Assembly: GCF_019670125.1 (NCBI RefSeq)
Contig: NZ_AP023033.1
Span: forward strand, 876,501 to 940,500
Direction: 5' to 3'
From: Agarivorans aestuarii
Lineage (GTDB): Bacteria > Pseudomonadota > Gammaproteobacteria > Enterobacterales > Celerinatantimonadaceae
Length of the DNA stretch: 64,000 bases
Position 1 is the first letter of the stretch; each line of letters starts with the position of its first letter. The position numbers and the translations under genes are program-made. The notes beneath the pieces were generated by a model, which did not search any database, was not told the origin of the DNA, and saw nothing but the letters and a program-made list of their open reading frames with translations. Positions 54,470-63,103 of this stretch are shown here, piece by piece.

Positions 54470-55528
54470 CTAAGGCAATGCATTTTTAACTTGCTGTAGC
54501 AGCTGCTCTATTTGTGCCTTATTGTAAGTTTTTGAGTCTAAGGCTTGCGTGCTGGCTCGCTCAATTAGCTGGGTTGCTACAGAGGCTTTAAAGGGCGGCT
54601 CGCTGGCCGAATCGTTGAACAACATGTCTACCGCCTGGGCTGATATTGCCGCAAAATCTTGCTTAATGGTGGTAAGCGGAGGGTAGAAGTAGGCACTATC
54701 GGCGCTGTCATCAAAACCAATTACCGCAACTTGTTGCGGTACCGCTAGGCTATGCTCGTGCAGAGCGCGTAATACTCCCAAGGCCATCTGGTCACTCGCA
54801 ACTAGTACGCCGTCTATCACTGCGCCATTGCTTAATGCTTCACGAGTAAGTTGATAGCCACTGCTGGCCAGCCAGTCTCCTTCAAGTTGAGCAACCACAG
54901 TAGCCTCAAAGTGCTTAATTTGGCTGAGCCACCCTTGTAAACGCAGCGTTGAAGCCGTTGAATCCTGAGGGCCTGTAATGAGCAACAAACGTTGGCGTTG
55001 CTGCTTAAGCATTAGCTGAGCAGCTTCACTGGCTCCTTGGTGGTGTGCTGCACTCACCGAGTTCACTTGGCTGTTATTAGGAACATCGATAAAGACAAAG
55101 TGCAGATCTGTGAATAGCTCTACCAATTGTTCCGCTTCGTCTTTGGTAAGCGGAAGGTTCACAATAATGTATTCAATACGTTGTGATTTTAACTCTCGAG
55201 TCGCTGTTACGATTTTTTGGTAGGCGTGTTCATCCACTACAGCAAACGAGGTGCCGTAGCCATGCAATTGAGCTTGAATACGAATGTTGTTGGCAATAAT
55301 CGAAATGCCATGCAGCGATACATCAAGGGTAATTAAGCCAATAACCTTAGATTTAGCCCCACTTAATAGCTGCGCTCCTTTGTTAGGCACGTAACCAAGT
55401 TTGTCGATAGCGGCATTTACTTTGTCACGTGTTTCTTGGGCAACATTACTGGCACCGTTGGTTACCCGAGAAACCGTTTGTGTAGATACGCCCGCCAACT
55501 CGGCAACCTGTTTAAATGTAACGCTCAC
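54470..55528 (-). CDS. LacI-family regulator, GalR-like
   Basis: 352-residue repressor. HTH at the very N terminus: VTFKQVAELAGVSTQTVSRV, then NVAQETRDKVNAAIDKLGYV and a sugar-binding domain (AVIGFDDSADSAYFYPPLTT). The frame runs to 55678, but the family N terminus begins at GTG 55528, with AAGGGA eight bases ahead; the extra residues before it are not LacI-like. Divergent from the alpha-galactosidase gene and surrounded by three LacI-type palindromes. Confidence 0.9.
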   Translation of the reverse strand: MSVTFKQVAELAGVSTQTVSRVTNGASNVAQETRDKVNAAIDKLGYVPNKGAQLLSGAKSKVIGLITLDVSLHGISIIANNIRIQAQLHGYGTSFAVVDEHAYQKIVTATRELKSQRIEYIIVNLPLTKDEAEQLVELFTDLHFVFIDVPNNSQVNSVSAAHHQGASEAAQLMLKQQRQRLLLITGPQDSTASTLRLQGWLSQIKHFEATVVAQLEGDWLASSGYQLTREALSNGAVIDGVLVASDQMALGVLRALHEHSLAVPQQVAVIGFDDSADSAYFYPPLTTIKQDFAAISAQAVDMLFNDSASEPPFKASVATQLIERASTQALDSKTYNKAQIEQLLQQVKNALP

Positions 55529-55646
55529 CTGCAAATCCCTTGTGTTTAGTTCACTGTTTCGCTTTAGCAAGCAAATTGTAACACCCAGTTTAAGGGAAAT
55601 CTTAGTCAAGCCAATAAAACGCGATTCAGCGCTACAGTAGTTACTG

Positions 55647-55660
55647 TGTTTTCGAAAACA
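55647..55660. promoter_or_regulatory. LacI-type operator O1
   Basis: Perfect 14-base palindrome TGTTTTCGAAAACA in the lacI/alpha-galactosidase intergenic region. Confidence 0.75.
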
Positions 55661-55679
55661 TAACTCGATCAATGTCACA

Positions 55680-55693
55680 AGTAAACGTTTTCC
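55680..55693. promoter_or_regulatory. LacI-type operator O2
   Basis: AGTAAACGTTTTCC: imperfect palindrome around a central CG, 20 bases to the right of O1, resembling the GalR/LacI consensus. Confidence 0.55.
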
Positions 55694-55766
55694 CTGTCGA
55701 TCTTGATCACATTGTGCTGGCGATTAAATAGCCTTACACACCAAATAGGCGCATATTTCGGCTAAA

Positions 55767-55780
55767 TGTTTACGCAAACA
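55767..55780. promoter_or_regulatory. LacI-type operator O3
   Basis: TGTTTACGCAAACA: palindrome with one mismatch, 14 bases before the alpha-galactosidase start, placed to block its transcription or ribosome loading. Confidence 0.7.
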
Positions 55781-55793
55781 CTTGGATGTTGTT

Positions 55794-57896
55794 ATGAGTC
55801 AGATTGTTCACCTTTGTAGCAAAAATTGCAGCCTCATTATTAAGCTGGCGCGAGTGCCAGAAATTTTGCATTGGGGCAATAAAATAGAGCAGATTGATGA
55901 AGATATTCTGCTATCGACAGAGCGGCCAATTTCACAAGCCCGTTTAGATGTGGATGTGCCTTTAAGCCTTTGCCCTGAACTGGGTAGTGGCCACTTTAAT
56001 GCCCCCGGAATAGAAGGGCACCGCAATGGTTACGACTGGGCGCCGGTTTTTACCACAACGGAACATTATTCAAGTGAAGGCTGTGCAGTATTCACTTTAC
56101 GAGACGACGTTGCACACTTAGAGCTTAAGATTGAAATAGAGCTTGATTACGACAGTGATGTGGTGAAAAAGCGCATTAGCGTAACCAACTTGGAACACAC
56201 CAAGTACTATCTCACTAAGCTTTCCGCCACTTTGCCCTTACCGCATCACGCCAATGAGTTGATGACTTTTCATGGTCGCTGGAGCCGCGAGTTCCAAACG
56301 CACCGTCAGGCGTTCTCCCATGGTGGGTTTATGCAAGAGAACCGTCGTGGCCGTACTTCGCATGAAAACTTCCCTGGTTTGTTTGCTGGTAGCAATAACT
56401 TCGACCAGCAAAATGGTCAGGTGTGGGGCTTTCACTTAGGGTGGAGCGGTAACCATCAGTTACGTGCCGACGTAAAAAGTGATGGCCGACGTTTTGTGCA
56501 AGCTGGTGAGTTATTGTTAGCTGGCGAAGTACGTTTAGATTACATGCAAAGTTATAGCACTCCTTGGTTGTATGCCTGTGCTAGCAATACCGGTTTAAAT
56601 GGTATTTCAGATCGCTTCCATCGCTATGTTCGCGCCAACATTATTAAGTTCCCTGAGAATAAACCTCGCCCAGTACACCTAAATACTTGGGAAGGGATTT
56701 ATTTTGAGCACGATCCTGAATACATCATGAAAATGGCCAGCGAAGCCGCCGAAATGGGCGTGGAGCGTTTCATTATTGACGATGGTTGGTTTGTCGGTCG
56801 CAGTGGCGAGCGCAGTGCCTTAGGTGATTGGTATCTAGATGAGAAAAAATACCCTAATGGCCTAGAGCCGGTTATCGAGCATGTAAATCAACAAGGCATG
56901 GAGTTTGGTCTTTGGATTGAGCCAGAGATGATCAGTAAAGACTCTATTCTATTCCGCGAACATCCAGAGTGGGTGCTGGAGCTTAAAGGCTACCATCAAC
57001 CTTCTGGCCGTTGGCAGTACGTTCTTAACCTGCAAAACCAAGATTGTTTTGATTACTTGTTTGAGCGTTTAAGTGAGCTGCTTACTCGCTACAACATCGC
57101 GTACTTAAAGTGGGATATGAACCGCGAATTAGTACAGCCAGGTCATGTTGGACGACCAGCAGTTAATGGCCAAACTAAAGCGCTATATGCCTTGTTAGAC
57201 AAATTACTAGCAACACACCCTAAGGTTGAAATCGAGTCTTGCTCATCAGGCGGTGGCCGCATTGATTTTGAAATTCTAAAACGTACTCATCGTTTTTGGG
57301 CTTCAGATTGTAATGATGCATTAGAGCGTCAAACCATTCAGCGTGGCATGAGCTATTTCTTCCCGCCAGAAGTGATGGGCGCACACATCGGCCCCGACGA
57401 GAGCCATACAACCCGTCGTTGCCATCACATTAATATGCGTGGCATGACTGCATTAAGCGGACACATGGGGGTAGAGCTAGACCCAGTTAAAGTGGCTAGT
57501 GAAGAAAAACAAGCCTTTGCTCACTACATTGCGCTGCACAAAGAATATCGCCAGTTGTTACACAGTGGCCGAAGCTTTCGCTTAAATGCTTCGGATCATC
57601 GCCAACACATTAATGGTGTACAAAGTGACGACGAAATGTTGATCACGGTATGCCAGTTAGCGATGCCAGATTACGCCTTACCTGCACCCCTGCGGATTAG
57701 CTGTGTAGAGCCGGGAGCAAGCTACCAAGTTAAGTTGGTAGAAATGCCAGAGACCAGTTTCCAGTTAATGAAACAGCGCCCAAGTTGGTTAGATAAAACC
57801 CTCACTTTGAGTGGCGATAACCTGCGTGAAATTGGCTTAACCCTGCCGATCCTCGACCCCGAGTCAGCGCTAATGGTGCACCTGAAACGAATTTAG
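55794..57896 (+). CDS. GH36 alpha-galactosidase
   Basis: Cytosolic retaining glycoside hydrolase releasing alpha-galactose from melibiose or raffinose-type sugars; 700 residues, normal for bacterial GH36. Seen: [21 protein letters not shown], nucleophile D441 in YLKWDMNREL, ESCSSGGGRIDFE, and acid/base D505 in WASDCNDALERQTIQRG. N-terminal beta-sandwich about 1-300. No signal peptide. ATG 55794 is preferred over 55782 for spacing from the GGA stretch. Followed after 68 bases by a sodium:sugar symporter, so uptake and cleavage are coupled. Confidence 0.95.
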   Translation: MSQIVHLCSKNCSLIIKLARVPEILHWGNKIEQIDEDILLSTERPISQARLDVDVPLSLCPELGSGHFNAPGIEGHRNGYDWAPVFTTTEHYSSEGCAVFTLRDDVAHLELKIEIELDYDSDVVKKRISVTNLEHTKYYLTKLSATLPLPHHANELMTFHGRWSREFQTHRQAFSHGGFMQENRRGRTSHENFPGLFAGSNNFDQQNGQVWGFHLGWSGNHQLRADVKSDGRRFVQAGELLLAGEVRLDYMQSYSTPWLYACASNTGLNGISDRFHRYVRANIIKFPENKPRPVHLNTWEGIYFEHDPEYIMKMASEAAEMGVERFIIDDGWFVGRSGERSALGDWYLDEKKYPNGLEPVIEHVNQQGMEFGLWIEPEMISKDSILFREHPEWVLELKGYHQPSGRWQYVLNLQNQDCFDYLFERLSELLTRYNIAYLKWDMNRELVQPGHVGRPAVNGQTKALYALLDKLLATHPKVEIESCSSGGGRIDFEILKRTHRFWASDCNDALERQTIQRGMSYFFPPEVMGAHIGPDESHTTRRCHHINMRGMTALSGHMGVELDPVKVASEEKQAFAHYIALHKEYRQLLHSGRSFRLNASDHRQHINGVQSDDEMLITVCQLAMPDYALPAPLRISCVEPGASYQVKLVEMPETSFQLMKQRPSWLDKTLTLSGDNLREIGLTLPILDPESALMVHLKRI

Positions 57897-57964
57897 TTAT
57901 TGAGTTTTTAGTATCAACCGAGTGGTCAGTGATTGCCGCTCGCCAACTTTTTGAAGGATTAACC

Positions 57965-59668
57965 ATGTCTATAACAGTGTTCTTATCGTTTCTGCTGTTT
58001 ACTGGCTTTGTGGGGGTATTTACCTACAACAAAGTTAAGAAAAACAAGCACGATTCCCAAGATGGCTACTTTTTAGGTGGCCGTAGCTTAACCGGTGGCT
58101 TAATTGCCAGCTCGTTAATTTTAACTAACTTAAGCGCTACCAGTTTTGTGGGTATGAGTGCGCAGTCTTACACGCACAACATGAGTGTAATGGGCTGGGA
58201 AGTGGCCTCGGGTGTTACCCTGATTATTATTGCCTTGCTGTTAGTGCCTCGCTATCTAAAACAAGGTATTACCACCATTCCAGACTTTTTAGAAAGCCGT
58301 TATGACTTATCGGTGAAGAAGTTTGTCACCTTGCTGTTCTTATGCCAGTACGTGATTAACATTTTGCCTACTACCTTGTACGCCGGTGCAGTGGTATTAG
58401 GTGAAATCTTCGATATTCAAACTTTGCTGGGGGTGTCTGAGTTTGCGGCTATTGCGATTATTTCTGCCACTATTGGTGTTTTAGGCTTCTTTTATGCTAT
58501 TTATGGCGGCTTAAAAGCGGTAGTAATTGCCGATACCATTAACGGTGTAGGCTTAATTATTGGCGGCTTAATGATTCCGGTATTTGGCCTAATGGTGTTA
58601 GGTGGTGGTAGCTTTAGTGATGGCTTACATCAAATTGTTACGGTTGCACCAGAGAAGCTGCAGTCGGTGGGCACCTCAACTGATCCACTACCATTCTCAA
58701 CCCTGTTTACCGGTTTGCTGTTAGTAAACTTGTACTACTGGGGAACCGACCAATCTATTATCCAACGTGCTTTAGGAGCTAAAAACCTTAAAGAAGGACA
58801 AAAAGGGGTAATTTTAGCCGGTGGTATTAAAGTTATTTCACCATTGTTCTTAATTATTCCCGGCATTATTGCCTTCCATATGTTCGGTGCTGATGCTGGT
58901 AACCCAGATACAATGTATACCCGCTTAGTAAACGAAGTATTACCAAAACCACTAGTGGGCTTTTTTGTGGCAGTAATGTTTGGTGCCATTCTTAGTACCT
59001 TTAACGGGGTGTTAAACAGCTCTACTACTTTGTTTGCCCTTAACGTATACAAGCCTTTATTTGGTCATGGTAAATCAGACCAAGAGTTGGTGGCTAAGGG
59101 CCGTGTGTTTGGCGTACTTATTGCGATTATTGCAGTGTGTATTGCACCATTTATTATGTTTGCGCCAGAAGGTTTATTCCAATACTTACAAATGGTTGCT
59201 GGCTTTTTTAGTGTGCCAATCTTTACCATTGTATTTGTTGGCTACATTTCTAAGCGTGTTCCTGCTATCGCTGCCAAAGTAGCTTTGGTGGTGTTTGTAT
59301 CATCTTACGCTGCGATGCAGTTAGTGTTTGAAACGCCTTTGCACTTCCTACACCAGTTAGCCATCTTGTTTGTGGTTTGTACCATCTTAATGTTTGTAAT
59401 TGGTGCCTTTAAACCACGCGAACAAGACTACGTTATGCCTATTAACAAAGACATGGATGTAACACCTTGGGAGTTTCGTTTTGAAGCATCGGCCATTGTG
59501 CTTTACATGGTATTGGGCGCGTTCATCATGTTCTCAGATATCGGCTTAATGTCAGATGATCCTACATTGCTGCAAACTTACGGATTCTGCGGTTTGATTA
59601 TGCTGGTGGGTATTTTCTTCAGACACCTTAAACGTAAACAACTTCAGCCAGAAGCTGAAGCAAGCTAA
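57965..59668 (+). CDS. Sodium:solute symporter, SSS family (sugar type)
   Basis: Inner-membrane Na+-coupled transporter of 567 residues with about 14 hydrophobic segments. Seen: YFLGGRSLTGGLIASSLILT, NLSATSFVGMSAQSYTHN, YGGLKAVVIADTINGVGLI, and WGTDQSIIQRALGAKNLKEG, the SGLT-like block that marks sugar transporters. ATG 57965 follows AAGGATTAACC; the frame is open from 57929. Directly behind the alpha-galactosidase gene, it probably imports the galactoside or galactose. Confidence 0.93.
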   Translation: MSITVFLSFLLFTGFVGVFTYNKVKKNKHDSQDGYFLGGRSLTGGLIASSLILTNLSATSFVGMSAQSYTHNMSVMGWEVASGVTLIIIALLLVPRYLKQGITTIPDFLESRYDLSVKKFVTLLFLCQYVINILPTTLYAGAVVLGEIFDIQTLLGVSEFAAIAIISATIGVLGFFYAIYGGLKAVVIADTINGVGLIIGGLMIPVFGLMVLGGGSFSDGLHQIVTVAPEKLQSVGTSTDPLPFSTLFTGLLLVNLYYWGTDQSIIQRALGAKNLKEGQKGVILAGGIKVISPLFLIIPGIIAFHMFGADAGNPDTMYTRLVNEVLPKPLVGFFVAVMFGAILSTFNGVLNSSTTLFALNVYKPLFGHGKSDQELVAKGRVFGVLIAIIAVCIAPFIMFAPEGLFQYLQMVAGFFSVPIFTIVFVGYISKRVPAIAAKVALVVFVSSYAAMQLVFETPLHFLHQLAILFVVCTILMFVIGAFKPREQDYVMPINKDMDVTPWEFRFEASAIVLYMVLGAFIMFSDIGLMSDDPTLLQTYGFCGLIMLVGIFFRHLKRKQLQPEAEAS

Positions 59669-59684
59669 TTCTTAGCAGGCTTTT

Positions 59685-59710
59685 GCCCAGCCTTAGCGCT
59701 GGGCTTTTTT
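59685..59710 (+). terminator. Terminator of the alpha-galactoside operon
   Basis: Stem GCCCAGC (59685-59691) / GCTGGGC (59698-59704), loop CTTAGC, then TTTTTT. Confidence 0.85.
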
Positions 59711-59740
59711 ATGTCTAGAAACAAGGTTAACCGTTAAAGC

Positions 59741-60490
59741 TTACATCGCTTTAAACAAATGGTTGGCGCTGCGGCTTACCGGATATTCGCTATTGTCTTC
59801 TAATGCAACCGTGAGTTTGCCAAGCATGTTTTTGTTCACCCGTTTAATGGCGTTAACTCGAACTAAGGTTGAGCGATGAATCTGCCAAAACAAGCCCGGT
59901 TCAATTTGGCCTAGCAACTCTTTTAATGGCGTTCGAATAACGTAGTCACCTTGTTGGCTGCGTACCGTGGTGTACTTGTCTTCCGCCACAAAGGCCAAAA
60001 TGTTATCGATGGCAATAAGTTCTACCGCCTCTCCTTTACTGGCTCTTATCCACTGCAAGTATTCGGGCTTTTCGTCTAGTGCTTGCACTAATGCTTGAAG
60101 GTCGTAGCTGGGGCTAGCATCAGCACTTGTTTGGCGCTGCTGAATACGTTGGCAGGTTTGCAATAAGCGCTGCTCATCAATGGGTTTAAGCAAATAATCA
60201 ACCGCTTGTTGTTCAAAAGCTTGAATCGCATATTCATCAAAGGCCGTGGTGAATACAATATGTGGTGGTTTAGCTAGCTGGTTGAGCTTTTGCGCCACTT
60301 CAATACCGGTCATGCCGGGCATACGAATATCCAGAAATACCACGTCGGCGGCCAGTTGTTCGGCAGCGGCTAAGGCGCTTGGGCCATCGCCGGCCTTATC
60401 TACAATCTCTAACTCTGGCCAACATTCCCCCAGCATTTTGTCTAAATGAAAACGCAGTAAGGGTTCGTCATCAACAATTATTGCTCGCAT
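59741..60490 (-). CDS. LytTR response regulator
   Basis: 249-residue two-component regulator. Receiver domain 1-120: VDDEP at residues 7-9, phospho-acceptor D54 in VFLDIRMPGM, and K102 in YLLKPID. LytTR DNA-binding domain about 145-249: FVAEDKYTTVRSQQGDYVIR, FWQIHRSTLVRVNAIKRV. Overlaps the sensor gene by 13 bases and lies last in a barrel-kinase-regulator operon. Target unknown; the neighbouring outer-membrane protein gene is the natural candidate. Confidence 0.94.
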   Translation of the reverse strand: MRAIIVDDEPLLRFHLDKMLGECWPELEIVDKAGDGPSALAAAEQLAADVVFLDIRMPGMTGIEVAQKLNQLAKPPHIVFTTAFDEYAIQAFEQQAVDYLLKPIDEQRLLQTCQRIQQRQTSADASPSYDLQALVQALDEKPEYLQWIRASKGEAVELIAIDNILAFVAEDKYTTVRSQQGDYVIRTPLKELLGQIEPGLFWQIHRSTLVRVNAIKRVNKNMLGKLTVALEDNSEYPVSRSANHLFKAM

Positions 60491-61500
60491 GGAAACTCCA
60501 ATTTGGCCAAGGTGCCGCCGGTTTCTAAAGCTTGAATATGTAAACTAGCTTGATTGGGAAATAGGCTCGCTAGCCGTTTTTGGATGTTGCTTAAGGCCAA
60601 ACCATGACCTTGTTTGGCAGCTTGCTTAAAGCCAATGCCGTTATCTTCGATAGTTATTTGCCAGCGCTGCTCGTCCACATTAATGCGCACATTTACATGG
60701 CCGCCTTCGGCCTTGGGTTCAATGCCATGAAAAACCGCATTTTCAACTAAAGGCTGCAATAACATCGGTGGCAATTGGCGCTGGTTAAGCTCTTGCGAAG
60801 TAAGCGTTACTGAATACTGCAGGCGCTCACCTAAGCGGATTTGTTGAATCGCTAAATAAGCACTAATACCTGCTACCTCATCTTCTAGGCGAATACTCTC
60901 TTGGCGGCTTTTTTTAAGGGTAACTCTTAATAGCTCGGTGAATTTATCTAACAGAATTTCTGCTTGTTTGGGCTCTACTGCGATGAGTGCTTTTAAATTG
61001 GCTAGAGTATTAAACAAAAAGTGCGGCTCAATTTGGCTTTGCAGTAATTTTAGTTGGCTGTAGGTAAGTGCTTGCTCCGCTTTTAGCTTTTCTAACTCCG
61101 CTTGTTGCAGCGCCGAAGCCATGCTTAGGTTTTGCTCGCGGCTAAAAAAGTAGTAGTAAATAACGGCACAGAAAAATAGGCCAATAATCACTACTTTAAG
61201 CATTAAGGGCCAATCAAAATCATCGTAATAAGGGCTTATCCAATACCAAGTATGGGCGCTGCCAATACTTAAAGTGAGTGGGGCGCTCAGCACAAATGCC
61301 CAAAAACTACTCATCTTTGGAAACATGGTATCAATTAACATGGTGGTGCAAGTGCCTACTGTGCCAAATCCTAAGGCAATAACGAAATGCATCCAATAGG
61401 GACCGCCCCAAATTGCGTTGGTGAGGTAGGCAATGGGGAAGGAAAACAGCGCGCAAATTGCCAACGAGCGCCACACTGATAAAAGGCATTTATTGTTCAA
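60478..61500 (-). CDS. LytS/YehU-type sensor histidine kinase
   Basis: 340-residue inner-membrane kinase: four hydrophobic segments (about 10-30, 36-58, 66-86, 100-120), a coiled linker, then His_kinase domain with phospho-acceptor H160 in QSQIEPHFLFNTLANLK, N-box PLVENAVFHGIEP and G-box IEDNGIGF. No recognised extracellular sensor domain, only short loops. Partner of the downstream LytTR regulator. ATG overlaps the barrel gene end by four bases. Confidence 0.93.
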   Translation of the reverse strand: MNNKCLLSVWRSLAICALFSFPIAYLTNAIWGGPYWMHFVIALGFGTVGTCTTMLIDTMFPKMSSFWAFVLSAPLTLSIGSAHTWYWISPYYDDFDWPLMLKVVIIGLFFCAVIYYYFFSREQNLSMASALQQAELEKLKAEQALTYSQLKLLQSQIEPHFLFNTLANLKALIAVEPKQAEILLDKFTELLRVTLKKSRQESIRLEDEVAGISAYLAIQQIRLGERLQYSVTLTSQELNQRQLPPMLLQPLVENAVFHGIEPKAEGGHVNVRINVDEQRWQITIEDNGIGFKQAAKQGHGLALSNIQKRLASLFPNQASLHIQALETGGTLAKLEFPCEQ

Positions 61501-62678
61501 AAGAGTCCCTCGAGTTTTATTAAGCCAACTTTATTTTCCGGTAATAAGCTATATACCGCATCACTCGCCCCACCAAGATAGCGCAGCCTTGCGCCAAGCG
61601 TCCATCCTTGGCTAAATTCGTAATCCAGCCTTGCTGTTGCGATCACGCCACCGTCTTCTGGCGCTAGCATTAAATCAAATGCTGGTTGCCAATCTTCTAT
61701 GTCACGATGCCAATGCAGCATTACATTGTGTTGCAGCAAATTTTGACCATTAAACACTTCACCTTGGGAAAAGCGTAAGCTGCTAATGTCGCCACTTTGT
61801 TGCTGCAAGTAATAACTAATATCGGCGACGTGTTGCCATTCTGTCTGGTTTAACGCGCGGTTATCAAACCAATATTCTAGGATCAGGTTATCACCATTTA
61901 GATTTGCCCAGGTCATGCCTATTAGTGCTTGAAAACCATGATTAAATTCTTGTTCGATTACCGGTGATACTTGACCAATGTTGCTGCTGTTTAGTTGGCT
62001 AACACTGCGCTGATAATGCTGCTGGTAACGGCTCTCGGCATGTACTTCCCAAGCATCACCAAAGGTGGTGACCCAAGTTCCTCCTAGGTTAAGCGCACGT
62101 TTATTGTCGTAATAGCTTATTGCCTGCCATTCGCTATCGTTATTAAGTTGGTACCAACGTAAACCTAGGCCGCGTTGTTGTAGGCCTTCGGATTCGGTTG
62201 CTAGGTAAGAGTCGGTATAAAATAAAGCATATTCGCCATTGCCACTAAACTGGCTAAGGCTTAATACGCCCACCCCTTCTTCTACTTGAATAGCTACCGG
62301 ATTACGCCGATAAGGCAGGAACATATCTAAAGGGCGAAAACCATAACTTACGCCTAAGTCTATGCGTTGTTTTCCTACCAGCAAATCACGTTCGGCTAGC
62401 TCGGTTTTCCAGAATAGCTCGGCCACAATCAAGTCATGCTGATTATCTTGCTTTTGTTTGGCTTGGCTTAAAGCAACTAGCTGCCCTTGTGCATTGCCAT
62501 ATTGAGGAAACCAGCGCAGGGCTGCATCGCCAAACCATTGGTCTTCACTGTCGAACACCGGGCTATTTGAAGCGCTAGCAAAGCCGCTATCTAGTTCTAA
62601 ATGCCATTGCTGTTGCCAAGCTGCTTGGCTAAAAGTACTGGTAAACAATAGCAGCCAAATAAAACGAAATTGAGCCAA
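61497..62678 (-). CDS. Hypothetical outer-membrane beta-barrel protein
   Basis: 393-residue exported protein. Signal MAQFRFIWLLLFTSTFSQ-AA. Alternating beta-strand pattern rich in Trp, Tyr and Gln, ending with aromatic Phe (GLIKLEGLF), as in outer-membrane barrels. Segments such as LLVGKQRIDLGVSYGFRPLD and WTLGARLRYLGGASD resemble porin-like/alginate-export-like families, without a secure match. It heads the operon with the LytS/LytTR pair, so a nutrient-channel role controlled by the pair is possible. Confidence 0.7.
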   Translation of the reverse strand: MAQFRFIWLLLFTSTFSQAAWQQQWHLELDSGFASASNSPVFDSEDQWFGDAALRWFPQYGNAQGQLVALSQAKQKQDNQHDLIVAELFWKTELAERDLLVGKQRIDLGVSYGFRPLDMFLPYRRNPVAIQVEEGVGVLSLSQFSGNGEYALFYTDSYLATESEGLQQRGLGLRWYQLNNDSEWQAISYYDNKRALNLGGTWVTTFGDAWEVHAESRYQQHYQRSVSQLNSSNIGQVSPVIEQEFNHGFQALIGMTWANLNGDNLILEYWFDNRALNQTEWQHVADISYYLQQQSGDISSLRFSQGEVFNGQNLLQHNVMLHWHRDIEDWQPAFDLMLAPEDGGVIATARLDYEFSQGWTLGARLRYLGGASDAVYSLLPENKVGLIKLEGLF

Positions 62679-63103
62679 AACTTTTCCTAGTTAAATCGTG
62701 TCCTTTGAGCATTAGCTTACGAGAGTGGCTAAGGGAACTGGTTTGAATGCGATAAACGGTTAGCTAAGTTGATAAAGTGTTTTAACTAGGGATAAGTGGT
62801 GGGAGTTATTGAGGTGTTGTGTGGATTAGTGGAGTGTGAACTGTTTGGGTGAACTAAATAGGTTTTGCCCCATTGTGAGTTTCAAGCCTAAAGTAACTCA
62901 AATCAAATCTTCGTATTTTCAGCCAATTTTTATCATCTCTAGCGATACGTTTAATGAGTATTTTAACATCTATATTGACTCCCTTGTTACTAGCCTGATA
63001 GCATCACGACCTTATTGATTCTAAAGTCAATTTTAATCAGATAAACAAGCAAGGAATCGCATGTTTAAGGCAGTAAAATCGATAGCGTGTTTGAGAGGCA
63101 ATA
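62679..63103. other. Intergenic region (425 bases)
   Basis: AT-rich divergent region between the barrel operon and the right-edge gene. Only short unsupported frames are seen. GAGAGG at 63093-63098 is the ribosome site of the gene at 63104. Confidence 0.5.

Noticed and set aside
62836-63018. Plus-strand frame of 60 codons in the 425-base gap.
   Set aside because: No ribosome site, no family resemblance, AT-rich chance frame.
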